DNA from: Linum tenue | Lineage: Eukaryota; Streptophyta; Magnoliopsida; Malpighiales; Linaceae | Assembly (NCBI GenBank): GCA_946122785.1 | Contig: CAMGYJ010000007.1 | Coordinates: forward strand, 41,503,587 to 41,567,586 | Length of the DNA: 64,000 nt | Reading direction: 5' to 3' | Part shown: piece after piece, positions 1-9,156 of the stretch | Position numbering within the stretch: position 1 is the first letter of the stretch | How the letters are laid out: every line of letters begins with the position of its first letter | The notes under the pieces: generated by a model | The model's database searches: none | The model's input: only the letters and a program-made list of their open reading frames with translations | Told to the model about the DNA's origin: nothing | Made by a program: the position numbers and the translations under genes

Positions 1-1139
1 ATTTCTATGAAAGTTATACTGCGGAAGGTTCTTAATCAGTCTGAAGTCTCGACTAAAGGTCTTCAGACCCTCTCAATCGGAGTCTCTAGCTGGCGACTAA
101 CCTACACCGGAGTAAACAGATTGAGGCCCTATGAACGAAACCTCCACTACCGAATTGAATTCGGTACAGAATAGTGAACTGGCTCCTCGACTAAAGTCAC
201 CAATTCACTACCTTCGATTAAGGATACTCTATCAACCTAGGCAGATATTATCATTCTACGTTAAAGCAGAAACAACAGGAATTTGATCAGGATTCAAGTC
301 ATTCAATCATTCAAACCTCAATCGAATATAATCAAAATCATAGAATCAATACTTGGGTTCATACAATCAAACCTAACATACAGAACTAGGGTTTCCCATA
401 CCCAGATGAATGGGGGAACTACTCCATGGAGAGAGAAGCAAAAGCAGAATCAGACGCGGAAATCATACTGTGAAGATGGATTTCTGCTCCTGGACGTTGA
501 ATCGGCACTTCTCCAAGCTCAAACCAAGCTCCAATGGTGTTGAAGATCGATTTAGGGCACTTGGAGGCTCTTATTCGTCGCTTTCTCTCTCTAGGAACCG
601 CTCTGTCTCTCAAAAACTCGACTCCCCTTCTGTTTGGCTCGGAATCCGCTTAAAAACCAGACTTTCCCGACTCGCACGGCCAGGGTGCACGGCCGTGCAC
701 ATCACCATTCTGGCCGTGCACCTCAAAACGCGGCGTACCATTAAGTCGAGCTTCAGCCATCGCGCACGGCCAGGATTGCACCTTGCACGGCCGTGCGGAT
801 TTCCCTTGTGCCCGTGCGTGCCCACGCACAATCCCGCACGGCCAAACTGGTCAGTTGCACGGCCGTGCGTGCCCACGCACAATCCCGCACGGCCAAACTG
901 GTCACTTGCACGGCCGTGCGGGTTGTGGGTGTGCCCGTGCGACTTCCTCAGAACCTCGCCATGCGTCCGATCCTCGTCCAATCGACCTCAAACTCGGTCC
1001 CAAGCCTCCATTCACGTACTAGGACCTGAAATATCATAAACAAGCACAACCTAGCATGAAATCGGCCTAAAACACGAGAATCAATACCTCAAACGGAGTA
1101 AGAGCAGGGGTAAAAACATGTGTAACTAACGGTCTATCA
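1..1139 (-). repeat. 3' LTR of the Athila-type element (partial)
   Basis: Position 1 aligns with 5615 and the identity runs to 1139, where the LTR ends in CTATCA (TGATAG at the start of the sense strand). About 270 bp of its U5 side lie outside the window. It is followed directly by the polypurine tract, which shows that this is the 3' copy. Small ORFs read through it are not conserved proteins. Confidence 0.92.
680..945 (-). repeat. Palindrome-rich minisatellite in LTR U3
   Basis: The 12-bp perfect palindrome GCACGGCCGTGC recurs, and a 51-bp unit is repeated twice in tandem at 814-864 and 865-915. The unit holds GTGCGTGCCCACGCAC followed by the CACGGCC motif. The block is much more GC-rich than the surrounding LTR and lies about 190-460 bp from the U3 end. 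Confidence 0.85.
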
Positions 1140-1140
1140 A

Positions 1141-1155
1141 ACTCCCCCACACTTA
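1141..1155 (-). other. Polypurine tract of the Athila-type element
   Basis: On the minus strand a TTAAGTGTGGGGGAG-type purine run lies directly beside the 3' LTR start (TGATAG). This is the plus-strand DNA primer of LTR retrotransposons and fixes the element's orientation. Confidence 0.8.
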
Positions 1156-2394
1156 ACCGTTTGCTTGTCCCCAAGCAAACCTAACTCAAACCAATGCAAC
1201 TCTCCAGACCTCTATAGCAACAAACAACCTCGATCGTAGGTAGAGGACTTCCTAGATCATTTAGCAACTTACGAGGTCAACCGACGCACAAGTCATCTCA
1301 TAGCTTCTTCGGCGAGAGCACTAGTCTCGAGTCAGCATCATGGCAAACAGTGAACAGAGGACAAATGAATCGTGGATGAGGAGACTCTCAAAAACAAAAG
1401 ATCATGGACTCACATTTTTCAAGGTGCTCGATTTTCTTTTTGGAGATGGTTGGAACCCCCTTTTCTTTCTTCTTTTTGCTTGTTTTTCTGTTTTTCTCTT
1501 TTTTTTCAAGGGTTCCATCCCGTTTTTGTAGAAAACGGGGGCTCCCACCTAGCAAAGGTTTTGCGGGAGCCCGGCTCTTACCGGCCATGCCAGGAGCAGT
1601 TGTCTCGAGCCTCGTGCGGGGGAAAGACATGTAAGGGGGCTGGAGGTAGTAGGTGGAAATTGGGAACGGATTCCCGTCTCCCCTTACACACTTTCGCCCT
1701 ATTCGCACGGGAGACGTCATTTTAAAGCACATTTTCGAGCACCTGTTATTTTCAACACATGATACAAGAGTCCATGACAGGCAGAGAGTCCACAACGCCA
1801 CACAATTCAAGGGTCCTAAGATCACTAATTCACTCAATCAACCAACACACTATGAAGAAGAAATGAGACTTCTTAAATGCATCAACATCCTCCATAGTGC
1901 TACACTACCTCCCTAGGTTGCAAATCACTACAGAGACTGTCAATTCAAAGCATACTGAGCAGGTAATTGCAAGGAACACGTACTTGGAGCCCTCAAATTA
2001 AAAATTTGGACAGTGGACTAGGCTCCAAGCACACAAACAGATCTAATGCAGTCAAAAGATAAACACCCCCCCACACTTAAGATCGACATTGCCTTCAATG
2101 GAGAAGAGGGAAGGAAAGGGGAACGATGTTACCGGTATGCACGGACTGCAGGAGACTGGAGATGGACCAGTCGGGAACACATCACAGCTCAAGGGGAACA
2201 GAAGAGCTCAACCAGAATATGTTAGGTTCGATGTCAGCCCAATAAGACATCATCCAGAACAAAGGAAACAAACCAAAACAAAACCAAATCGCAATCCGAC
2301 TCGAAACAGGAAAAAAGAAAGTCAAACCGTGGTGGGGTTGCCTCCCCACAAGCGCTTCTTTACCGTCTTTTAGCTGGACGCCCATGGTGGATAC
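1156..2394 (-). other. Non-coding 3' internal region of the Athila-type element
   Basis: No conserved protein is seen in this 1.2-kb stretch between the gag-protease stop and the polypurine tract. The 149-codon minus ORF at 1388-1837 is lysine-rich at its end and matches no family I know. A second polypurine-like run lies at 2064-2080 (sense TTAAGTGTGGGGGGG). It shares the TTAAGTGTGGGGG core of the terminal tract. Confidence 0.6.
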
Positions 2395-5205
2395 TCAGCA
2401 AGGTGCAGGAACAGATACCTCCAAGAGCGGATCCACGTCGCTCTTGAGGTACAGCTTTAGGTGGTGGCCATGCACCCGACGGGTGCAGCCACCAGCATTG
2501 GTCAGCTCGACCTGGCCATCCGGCAAGATGCAGGCGAGTGAGTACTCGGATGGCCAGGGTGGTCGTGGTGCAGGGGGTGGGACCAGCTCATAGTGGTCTC
2601 CACCTTTCTTCCGTGCAGGCTTAGCCACCTCCGGCTTCGGCCGCCACTCCTCCTTGAGCTTTTTGTTCGGAGGCGAGACTGGATGGAGTGGCGGCGAAGG
2701 AATGATAGGCGGGTCCTGCAAAATGAAAGGTGCAGAAGGATACACGACAGGCTCGTGTACCTGATCAGAAATAGCATGCACAGGCGATACAGAAATCATA
2801 GCACAATGATCAAACTCAGTCACAGGTAAAATAGCCTGTTCATTTCCAGCACGCAAGATCAGTTTACCATCATGCACATCAATCAGTGCCTTGGCGGTGG
2901 CAAGAAATGGTCTACCCAGAATCAAGGGCACATCCACATCATCATTTATATCCAGAATAACAAAATCAACAGGATATGTGAATGCACCCACATTAACAAG
3001 CAAATCTTCTATGATACCCCTAGGATGCACCACAGAACGATCAGCTAGCTGAATGCTCATCCTAGTAGGGCTAAGTTCACCTAGGCCTAGCTTTTTGAAC
3101 AATTTATATGGCATGACATTAATGCTAGCTCCTAGGTCTGCCAAGGACTTTCCTACATGCATGCTGCCAATAGTAAGAGGGATAGTAAAACTCCCTGGAT
3201 CCTTGCGCTTTTCGGGCAGCTTGTTCTGCAGGATGACAGAACATTCCTCGCTCAGCAGCACTGTCGAGAGATCCCCAAGTTTCTTCTTGTTGGTGCAGAG
3301 ATCTTTCATGAACTTAGCGTACTTGGGCATCTTCGACAGTGCCTCCACAAATGGTACGCTGATGTTGAGCTGCTTCAACATTGCCATAAAATTGGCAAAC
3401 TCAGTCTCCAGCTTGTCTTTGTGAAGGCGAGTGGGGAAGGGAAGCTGGGGTACGTGCTCCTTCACCACTGGTTGTGGCTTGGGAGCAGGGGCTTCCTTCT
3501 CCACCCGCACTTCTGCATCACCGGCTGGAAGTGCTGAAGCAGGTAGTGGTTCCTCCTGCCTGGTCGGGGCAGGATCAGCTGATGTAGGCCTGCCGCTCCT
3601 GGTGAAAACGGCACCCAGCTGCTCGTGCGGGTCCCGTGGATTAGGGATGGTGGTGGCAGGTAGAGTCCCCGGGGCCCGAGTTGTAATCTGGCGAGCTATG
3701 GCGCCAACCTGGTTCTGCAAATCTTGCAAAATGGCACCCTGGTTTCTTTGGCCTGCCTCCAGGGTTCTCTGGCCTGCCTCCAGTGAAGCTATGGTCTGAT
3801 CCATCCTCGTGATACTTGCCTGGCTGGTGGTCATGAATGCTGCCAAAATGTTCTTCAGCTCAGCCATCTGATTATCTGGAGCTTCGGTTGCCGGAGGCGG
3901 AGCAAACTGGCGCTGGGGCTGCTGCTGTGGTGGTGGCCCCGGCCTAGCCTGGAAGGGCTGCCTCTGCGAAAAACCACCTGTTGGTTCTGGGAAACCAGGT
4001 GGTTTATTGGTGTTGTTGCTCCAGGCGAAGTTGGGATGCTGGCGCCATCCCTCATTGTAGGTGTTACTGTATGGATCGAGGCGCCGGGCATTGGCGATGA
4101 AGGCCAACTGTTCTTGGGGAGTAGAGGACTCCCGCATAGCCTGGCAGTCCTCCACCAGATGGTTCGGACTCTCACACCACTGACACTGAGCGACTGGAGG
4201 CGGAGCTACACCTCGGCCCGGTAGGAGACTGTTGGGCTGCTTCAATGTCTGCACCAACTCAGCCACCTGCTGCTCCAACCCGGATCTGGCCTCCATAGCG
4301 TGCACACCATGGTCCCGGGAATGCCTGCCTCTGCCGCTCTGCCCCCAAGAATGATCGCGGGCAGCCAAGGTACTAATCATCTGGTTCAGCTCGGGTGGAG
4401 TCTTAGTGAGAATATCCCCTCCTGGGCATAGAGACTCTATCACCCTCTGGCTGTCTGGGGTGAGGGCACTGTAGAATTTCCCTACTGTGAAAGCATCACT
4501 GAAGCCATGATGGGGACACTGCCAGAAGTATCCCATGTACCGCTCCCATGCATCACGAAGGGACTCATCTGGCTCTTGGCGGAAGTGACTGATCTCCCGC
4601 TGAATCTCAGTAGTCTTCGATGCCGGATAATATCTGTGCACAAACTTATCCGCCAGATCGTCCCAAGAAGTGATGGACATTGGGGGCTGGGTCTCCAACC
4701 ACCTCTTAGCATTCCCCACCAGAGAATGGGGGAAGAGGTGAAGGCGGATTGCATCATCCGGAACACCATTCAGCTTGAACCCGTTCGTCAGCTGCAGAAA
4801 ACGGGAAAGGTGTGCCCGGGCTTCCTCATCCTTCAAACCATGGAACTGGATAGATGATGTGATGAGTTGAATCCAGCATGGCTTGATCTCGAGGTTGTTT
4901 GCTGGGATGGGTGGATAGAGGATGACCGGGCGGATGTCAGCAATCCGTGGAGTGTAGTAGTACTCCAAGGTGGGACCCGGCGGTGGTGGTGGATGCTGAT
5001 TCACCGGGGGAGCCTGTCGGGCATTCCCCGGTTGTGGGATGTCTTCGCCCTCCATCTCGCGCTCGTCCTCGGATTCGCTGCTCAAGTGGCCGTCTATGCG
5101 CTCTCCCGTAACCAGTCTAGCTCGCTGCTGTCTCCTAAGTTGGCGGCAAGTGCGTTCAAGCTCTGGATCCAACGGCAGTAAACCTCCTGACTGGCTACGG
5201 GTCAT
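2395..5205 (-). CDS. Athila-type Gag-protease polyprotein, 936 aa, with an integrase-like C-terminal tail
   Basis: This is the capsid and protease polyprotein of the element. The ORF is uninterrupted and starts MTRSQSGG, about 120 bp after the primer site. Residues 110-290 are the retrotransposon Gag core. Residues 341-354 are a CCHC zinc knuckle (C-x2-C-x4-H-x4-C). About 465-507 looks like a coiled coil. The aspartic protease spans about 660-790, with active-site DLGAS (690-694) where most retropepsins have DTG or DSG, and the ILGRPF motif near 763. DLGAS is usual for the Athila lineage. RT, RNase H and the catalytic integrase are missing. Instead, a proline-rich linker runs into residues 897-921 (GQVELTNAGG then RRVHGHHLKLYL), which resemble the extreme C-terminus of gypsy integrases (VEL-N followed by VNGHRLKPYL). 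I infer an in-frame internal deletion of pol. The intact frame suggests recent activity in trans. Confidence 0.9.
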   Translation of the reverse strand: MTRSQSGGLLPLDPELERTCRQLRRQQRARLVTGERIDGHLSSESEDEREMEGEDIPQPGNARQAPPVNQHPPPPPGPTLEYYYTPRIADIRPVILYPPIPANNLEIKPCWIQLITSSIQFHGLKDEEARAHLSRFLQLTNGFKLNGVPDDAIRLHLFPHSLVGNAKRWLETQPPMSITSWDDLADKFVHRYYPASKTTEIQREISHFRQEPDESLRDAWERYMGYFWQCPHHGFSDAFTVGKFYSALTPDSQRVIESLCPGGDILTKTPPELNQMISTLAARDHSWGQSGRGRHSRDHGVHAMEARSGLEQQVAELVQTLKQPNSLLPGRGVAPPPVAQCQWCESPNHLVEDCQAMRESSTPQEQLAFIANARRLDPYSNTYNEGWRQHPNFAWSNNTNKPPGFPEPTGGFSQRQPFQARPGPPPQQQPQRQFAPPPATEAPDNQMAELKNILAAFMTTSQASITRMDQTIASLEAGQRTLEAGQRNQGAILQDLQNQVGAIARQITTRAPGTLPATTIPNPRDPHEQLGAVFTRSGRPTSADPAPTRQEEPLPASALPAGDAEVRVEKEAPAPKPQPVVKEHVPQLPFPTRLHKDKLETEFANFMAMLKQLNISVPFVEALSKMPKYAKFMKDLCTNKKKLGDLSTVLLSEECSVILQNKLPEKRKDPGSFTIPLTIGSMHVGKSLADLGASINVMPYKLFKKLGLGELSPTRMSIQLADRSVVHPRGIIEDLLVNVGAFTYPVDFVILDINDDVDVPLILGRPFLATAKALIDVHDGKLILRAGNEQAILPVTEFDHCAMISVSPVHAISDQVHEPVVYPSAPFILQDPPIIPSPPLHPVSPPNKKLKEEWRPKPEVAKPARKKGGDHYELVPPPAPRPPWPSEYSLACILPDGQVELTNAGGCTRRVHGHHLKLYLKSDVDPLLEVSVPAPC

Positions 5206-5322
5206 GCACTACCTGCACACACTCAAGCAAGCAAACCCGTGAAGGCACAAGTGGGACAAAGCAAACAAAGCGAAAAGAAAAGCTAGAGTAACAGAAATCA
5301 CTTTTCTTCAACAACCTAGCCG

Positions 5323-5340
5323 TCCCCGGCAACGGCGCCA
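5323..5340 (-). other. Primer-binding site, tRNA-Asp type
   Basis: The minus strand reads TGGCGCCGTTGCCGGGGA, complementary to the 3' end of plant tRNA-Asp(GTC) including CCA. This site is typical of Athila elements. It lies 7 bp inside the 5' LTR boundary at 5348. Confidence 0.88.
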
Positions 5341-5347
5341 AAAACTT

Positions 5348-6775
5348 GACTCGCTGTTACTGTCACTCTAGAAATTGGCCAAGTGTAACCACTTCCTAAA
5401 GCGTAGTATAGCGGGTTTGGGTTTTAATGTCAACCCGGGTCCTAGATGTGATGACTACTCAGTGAATTCGTATTATCTAGCAATGAAACTTTAGTGAAGG
5501 TCTAAACTAACAAGCAAGCAAAGCAACTAAACGGTTGTATTCAGGTTAAGAGAGGTCACCCGGATATGGTTCCCCCTAGACTGCAGTTAAGCCGGATTGT
5601 AATTACCAAGTTCGATTTCTATGAAAGTTATACTGCGGAAGGTTCTTAATCAGTCTGAAGTCTCGACTAAAGGTCTTCAGACCCTCTCAATCTGAGTCTC
5701 TAGCTGGCTACTAACCTACACCGGAGTAAACAGATTGAGGCCCTATGAACGAAACCTCCACTACCGAATTTAATTCGGTACAGAATAGTGAACTGGCTCC
5801 TCGACTAAAGTCACATATTCACTACCTTCGATTAAGGATACTCTATCAACCTAGGCAGATATTATCATTCTAGGTTAAAGCAGAAACAACAGGAATTTGA
5901 TCAGGATTCAAGTCATTCAATCATTCAAACCTCAATCGAATATAATCAAAATCATAGAATCAATACTTGGGTTCATACAATCAAACCTAACATACAGAAC
6001 TAGGGTTTCCCATACCCAGATGAATGGGGGAACTACTCCATGGAGAGAGAAGCAAAAGCAGAATCAGACGCGGAAATCATACTGTGAAGATGGATTTCTG
6101 CTCCTGGACGTTGAATCGGCACTTCTCCAAGCTCAAACCAAGCTCCAATGGTGTTGAAGATCGATCTAGGGCACTTGGAGGCTCTTATTCGTCGCTTTCT
6201 CTCTCTAGGAACCGCTCTGTCTCTCAAAAACTCGACTCCCCTTCTGTTTGGCTCGGAATCCGCTTAAAAACCAGACTTTCCCGACTCGCACGGCCAGGGT
6301 GCACGGCCGTGCACATCACCATTCTGGCCGTGCACCTCAAAACGCGGCGTACCATTAAGTCGAGCTTCAGCCATCGCGCACGGCCAGGATTGCACCTTGC
6401 ACGGCCGTGCGGATTTCCCTTGTGCCCGTGCGTGCCCACGCACAATCCTGCACGGCCAAACTGGTCAGTTGCACGGCCGTGCGTGGCCACGCACAATCCC
6501 GTGCGTGCCCACGCACAATCCCGCACGGCCAAACTGGTCACTTGCACGGCCGTGCGGGTTGTGGGTGTGCCCGTGCGACTTCCTCAGAACCTCACCATGC
6601 GTCCGATCCTCTTCCAATCGACCTCAAACTCGCTCCCAAGCCTCCATTCACGTACTAGGACCTGAAATATCATAAACAAGCACAACCTAGCGTGAAATCG
6701 GCCTAAAACACGAGAATCAATACCTCAAACGGAGTAAGAGGAGGGGTAAAAATATGTGTAACTAACGGTCTATCA
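5348..6775 (-). repeat. 5' LTR of the Athila-type element, about 1.43 kb
   Basis: Complete LTR with termini TGACT...CTATCA on plus (TGATAG...AGTCA in sense). It is the partner of 1-1139. Its U3 minisatellite (6428-6551) has the two 51-bp units separated by an extra 22-bp partial unit at 6479-6500 that is absent from the other LTR. The 5 bp after it (6776-6780, ATCCC) would be one copy of the target duplication. The other copy is outside the window. Confidence 0.9.
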
Positions 6776-6780
6776 ATCCC

Positions 6781-7077
6781 CGACCGGGGATTTTAGCCAT
6801 TTTGCCCGGGGCCCCCTCTGCTTCTCACGGGGCCGAAAACGATAAATACCCGGTCGGGTATTTTGCCACCTGACCGGGTATTTTCCTCCTGCAGCTTACT
6901 TTGTCCCAACTTCACTCCTTTCGACCCAGAAATCGTTCCTCCGCCTCGATTCCAACGCCGGGACCTGAAATATGACATAAACACATACCCTGGCGTGAAA
7001 TCGGCTTAAAACACTAGGATCCACATCTCAAACGGCTTCAGAATGGGGTGAAAACATGTGTAATTATTGGTCTATCA
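6781..7077 (-). repeat. Fragment of a related Athila-type LTR, the target of the inner element
   Basis: Positions 6960-7077 align with the terminal 120 bp of the inner LTRs (GGACCTGAAATAT through GTGTAATTATTGGTCTATCA) with many differences, so this is a diverged family member in the same orientation. Its left part must lie beyond the inner element, outside the window. Its U3 also carries palindromes, but of another kind: CCCCGACCGGGG, ACCCGGTCGGGT and CTGACCGGGT. Confidence 0.75.
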
Positions 7078-7100
7078 GTGCCGGCCGACTTTGGTTGTAA

Positions 7101-7212
7101 CCAGCGACGGAGTTTGAGGATCCGACCGGCTGCCGGCGTTATTAGCTGCCAGCGACGGACTGGGAGGGTCCGACAGGCTGCTGCCGGACTTGGAGGCGGC
7201 CAGGGACGGTCT
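7101..7212 (+). repeat. Tandem 48-51 bp monomers in the LINE 5' region
   Basis: CCAGCGACGG at 7101 and 7149 and CCAGGGACGG at 7200 begin three imperfect units, the first two followed by a GATCCGAC or GGTCCGAC box and GGCTGC. Repeated monomers upstream of ORF1 are a known promoter layout in some LINEs. A promoter role here is inference. Confidence 0.6.
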
Positions 7213-7345
7213 AAGACCTCCTAATTCTGATTTTCTTGTAGCCCGCCCGCCAAATTGTGTTTTGTGGTGTCAATCAAGTAGTTCACTTGCGGATATTCAC
7301 GCTATATCTAATGCTTTGCCTTTTCCTGTGTGTCAGGTAACTAAA

Positions 7346-9088
7346 ATGGCACGTATAGCGGAGGATCAAGTGGTTGAATTTTCGCTCGACGAAGTCCAAT
7401 CTGTGAAATTTCGAACTTCAAGGACCCTTTTGGGTAGACTATTTTCTGAAACTACATTCACTCCTAGCGAGTTGAGGGATGGTTTGCTCGAGACATGGCG
7501 GGTGCAAGGAAACCTTAGGGTTTCGGCCACTAAATTCGGCCTGTTTGAGATTATTCTCCCAAATGATGAGATGAGGGTTTGGCTTCTAAAAAGATCTCCA
7601 TGGATTGTTAAGGAAAGGATTCTCCACCTTCGGTCCTGGACACCCTCTATCACTAGGCCTATTTTTGATTATTTGGCCATTGCTCCATTCCGTGTTCAGC
7701 TATGGAATATTAAAGAAGATTGCTACACAACGCAGTTTGGCCGTAAAGTAGCAGCTGTGATTATTGGTCAAGTCTTGGAGGCTAATGTTTTCTCTTCCCA
7801 AGACGCTGCTGAACGCTTTGTGAAAGTGAATGCTCTAATTGATTTTACCAAACCATTGCGTTCCCAATTCATGGCGATTAGTGAAGATATTGGAAGCTTC
7901 TGGGTAAATCTCAAATATGAGTTTTTACCAACCTTCTACTACCACTATGGTCGAGTAGGGCACTCGAAGCCGGAATGTGTTTTTGGCCCCCCTACTGGCA
8001 AGGAACGTTTTGGGCCGCACATGTCTACACGCAAGCCTGGTAGAAAGATTTTTCGGGAGGATGAAGATTACCCTCAGTTCCGTAATGCCAGCAAAACAGT
8101 ATGGGTGAATAGGAATACCCAATTGCACAACGATGGAGGCGAGAAGGCTGCTAGCAGATTTTTGGGTCCTCATACTCGCCCGCAGGCCCAAGTGATGGCT
8201 CATCCTCTTCCCAGGGAGCCGGAATTTCAGAAGAAGAGAGAGGTACAGGCTCGGGTGCAGACCCCAAATAATCCTTCTGGGAATCGGGCTAGTCCTAAGC
8301 GTTTTGTCTTCAAGATGTCGCCTCGGGTTAAGATTGGTGGAAGTGTTCGACATTATCATAAGAAGGCTTCACCCAGAAAGGTTTTACCTCATCCTCGGCA
8401 GGGAATTAAAGGGCGCCAGCAGCCTGGTCGGCGTGCCAAGCAAACTTCACAGAGTCAGCAGATTGTGGGCCAGATGGAGGAAGCTTTCGAGCAATCAAGG
8501 AGGCGCAGATTAATTTTACAAGAGGAATCTGAGGAGGAGGAGGAGGAGGAGGAGGTGACCATTGGTGGTGAGTCTAAGGCCCTTATTAACCAGCGTGCTT
8601 CTGCTGGTCCGATGGAGGATCCTAGTAAGAAAGTCAGGGCTCGCCCTCGACTTCGTAAAGGAGGAGCACATTTCCTTCTCAATTCGCAAAAGGATGGGGG
8701 CTCTTTTCCTTCTGGTGATCTGCTTGATTTGGAGGAGAAGGATTTTGTTGCTCCGTTGGATGAGTCTGTTGACGTTGCTCAGCAACAGGGCACTGATTTC
8801 GACGATGATGAGGCTGAGGATCTTCAATCCTTTGAGATCAAGCAACGCTCGCCAGCTGAGGACACCATGACAGGTAGTCACATCATGAAAGGGCGTGTTC
8901 ACCAAGTAGTTGAGGCTTTTGAAGCTGGGTTAGTGATTGCTAGGGAGGCGGATGGTGTGGGCAAGGGAGAGAGGTCAAGGCTGAATGAGTACGGGTCTAA
9001 TTTTTTAGATCCGGTCATGGAGAATCGGAAACGAGTTCTTGCTGAGTTGGAGGGGGAGGTGGGTAACCCCCTTACCCCAAAGAAATAA
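7346..9088 (+). CDS. LINE ORF1: DUF4283 nucleic-acid-binding protein, 580 aa
   Basis: This is the ORF1 protein of a plant L1-type LINE, expected to bind element RNA. I chose the ATG at 7346 (MARIAEDQVVEF) because the upstream extension of the frame has no ATG and no family similarity. The N-terminal third is a DUF4283 domain (about residues 30-170). It runs into a zinc-knuckle region FYYHYGRVGHSKPEC that has kept the GH and the last Cys, but the first two Cys are Phe and His or Tyr, so it should not bind zinc normally. The rest is basic and low in complexity, with an acidic run (EESEEEEEEEE) and a conserved tail (LNEYGSNFLDPVMENRKR) that recurs at 63.9 kb. The frame is open throughout. Confidence 0.85.
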   Translation: MARIAEDQVVEFSLDEVQSVKFRTSRTLLGRLFSETTFTPSELRDGLLETWRVQGNLRVSATKFGLFEIILPNDEMRVWLLKRSPWIVKERILHLRSWTPSITRPIFDYLAIAPFRVQLWNIKEDCYTTQFGRKVAAVIIGQVLEANVFSSQDAAERFVKVNALIDFTKPLRSQFMAISEDIGSFWVNLKYEFLPTFYYHYGRVGHSKPECVFGPPTGKERFGPHMSTRKPGRKIFREDEDYPQFRNASKTVWVNRNTQLHNDGGEKAASRFLGPHTRPQAQVMAHPLPREPEFQKKREVQARVQTPNNPSGNRASPKRFVFKMSPRVKIGGSVRHYHKKASPRKVLPHPRQGIKGRQQPGRRAKQTSQSQQIVGQMEEAFEQSRRRRLILQEESEEEEEEEEVTIGGESKALINQRASAGPMEDPSKKVRARPRLRKGGAHFLLNSQKDGGSFPSGDLLDLEEKDFVAPLDESVDVAQQQGTDFDDDEAEDLQSFEIKQRSPAEDTMTGSHIMKGRVHQVVEAFEAGLVIAREADGVGKGERSRLNEYGSNFLDPVMENRKRVLAELEGEVGNPLTPKK

Positions 9089-9156
9089 TTTGTGGAGTCG
9101 ATTGATGATCTGGATAAGGTGGAGGTAGCCAGCCTTGAATGGCCCCAGGAGGATAA

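Larger units (their letters stand above)
1..6775 (-). mobile_element. Non-autonomous Athila-type Ty3/gypsy LTR retrotransposon (left LTR cut by window edge)
   Basis: The order on the minus strand is 5' LTR (5348-6775), tRNA-Asp-type primer site (5323-5340), one gag-protease ORF (2395-5205), about 1.2 kb of non-coding DNA, a polypurine tract (1141-1155) and the 3' LTR (1-1139, truncated by the window). The internal region is only about 4.2 kb and has no reverse transcriptase, RNase H or integrase core, so the element must rely on proteins from a relative. The two LTRs differ by roughly a dozen substitutions over 1.14 kb by eye, plus a 22-bp indel, so the insertion is fairly young. The protease sequence and the primer site place it in the Athila lineage. 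Confidence 0.9.

Noticed and set aside
814..915. Repeats resembling a CRISPR array
   Set aside because: Tandem minisatellite in a plant LTR with no unique spacers.
410..1039. Long ORFs within the Athila LTR (both strands), repeated at 6024-6675
   Set aside because: They are read through a GC-rich palindromic minisatellite, the two LTR copies encode different ends, and no domain is visible.
7043..7050. CATGTGTA shared with the sequence after the LINE A-run (near 13299), as a target duplication
   Set aside because: Only 8 bp, lies inside a conserved LTR end, and not at the LINE boundary. Likely chance.
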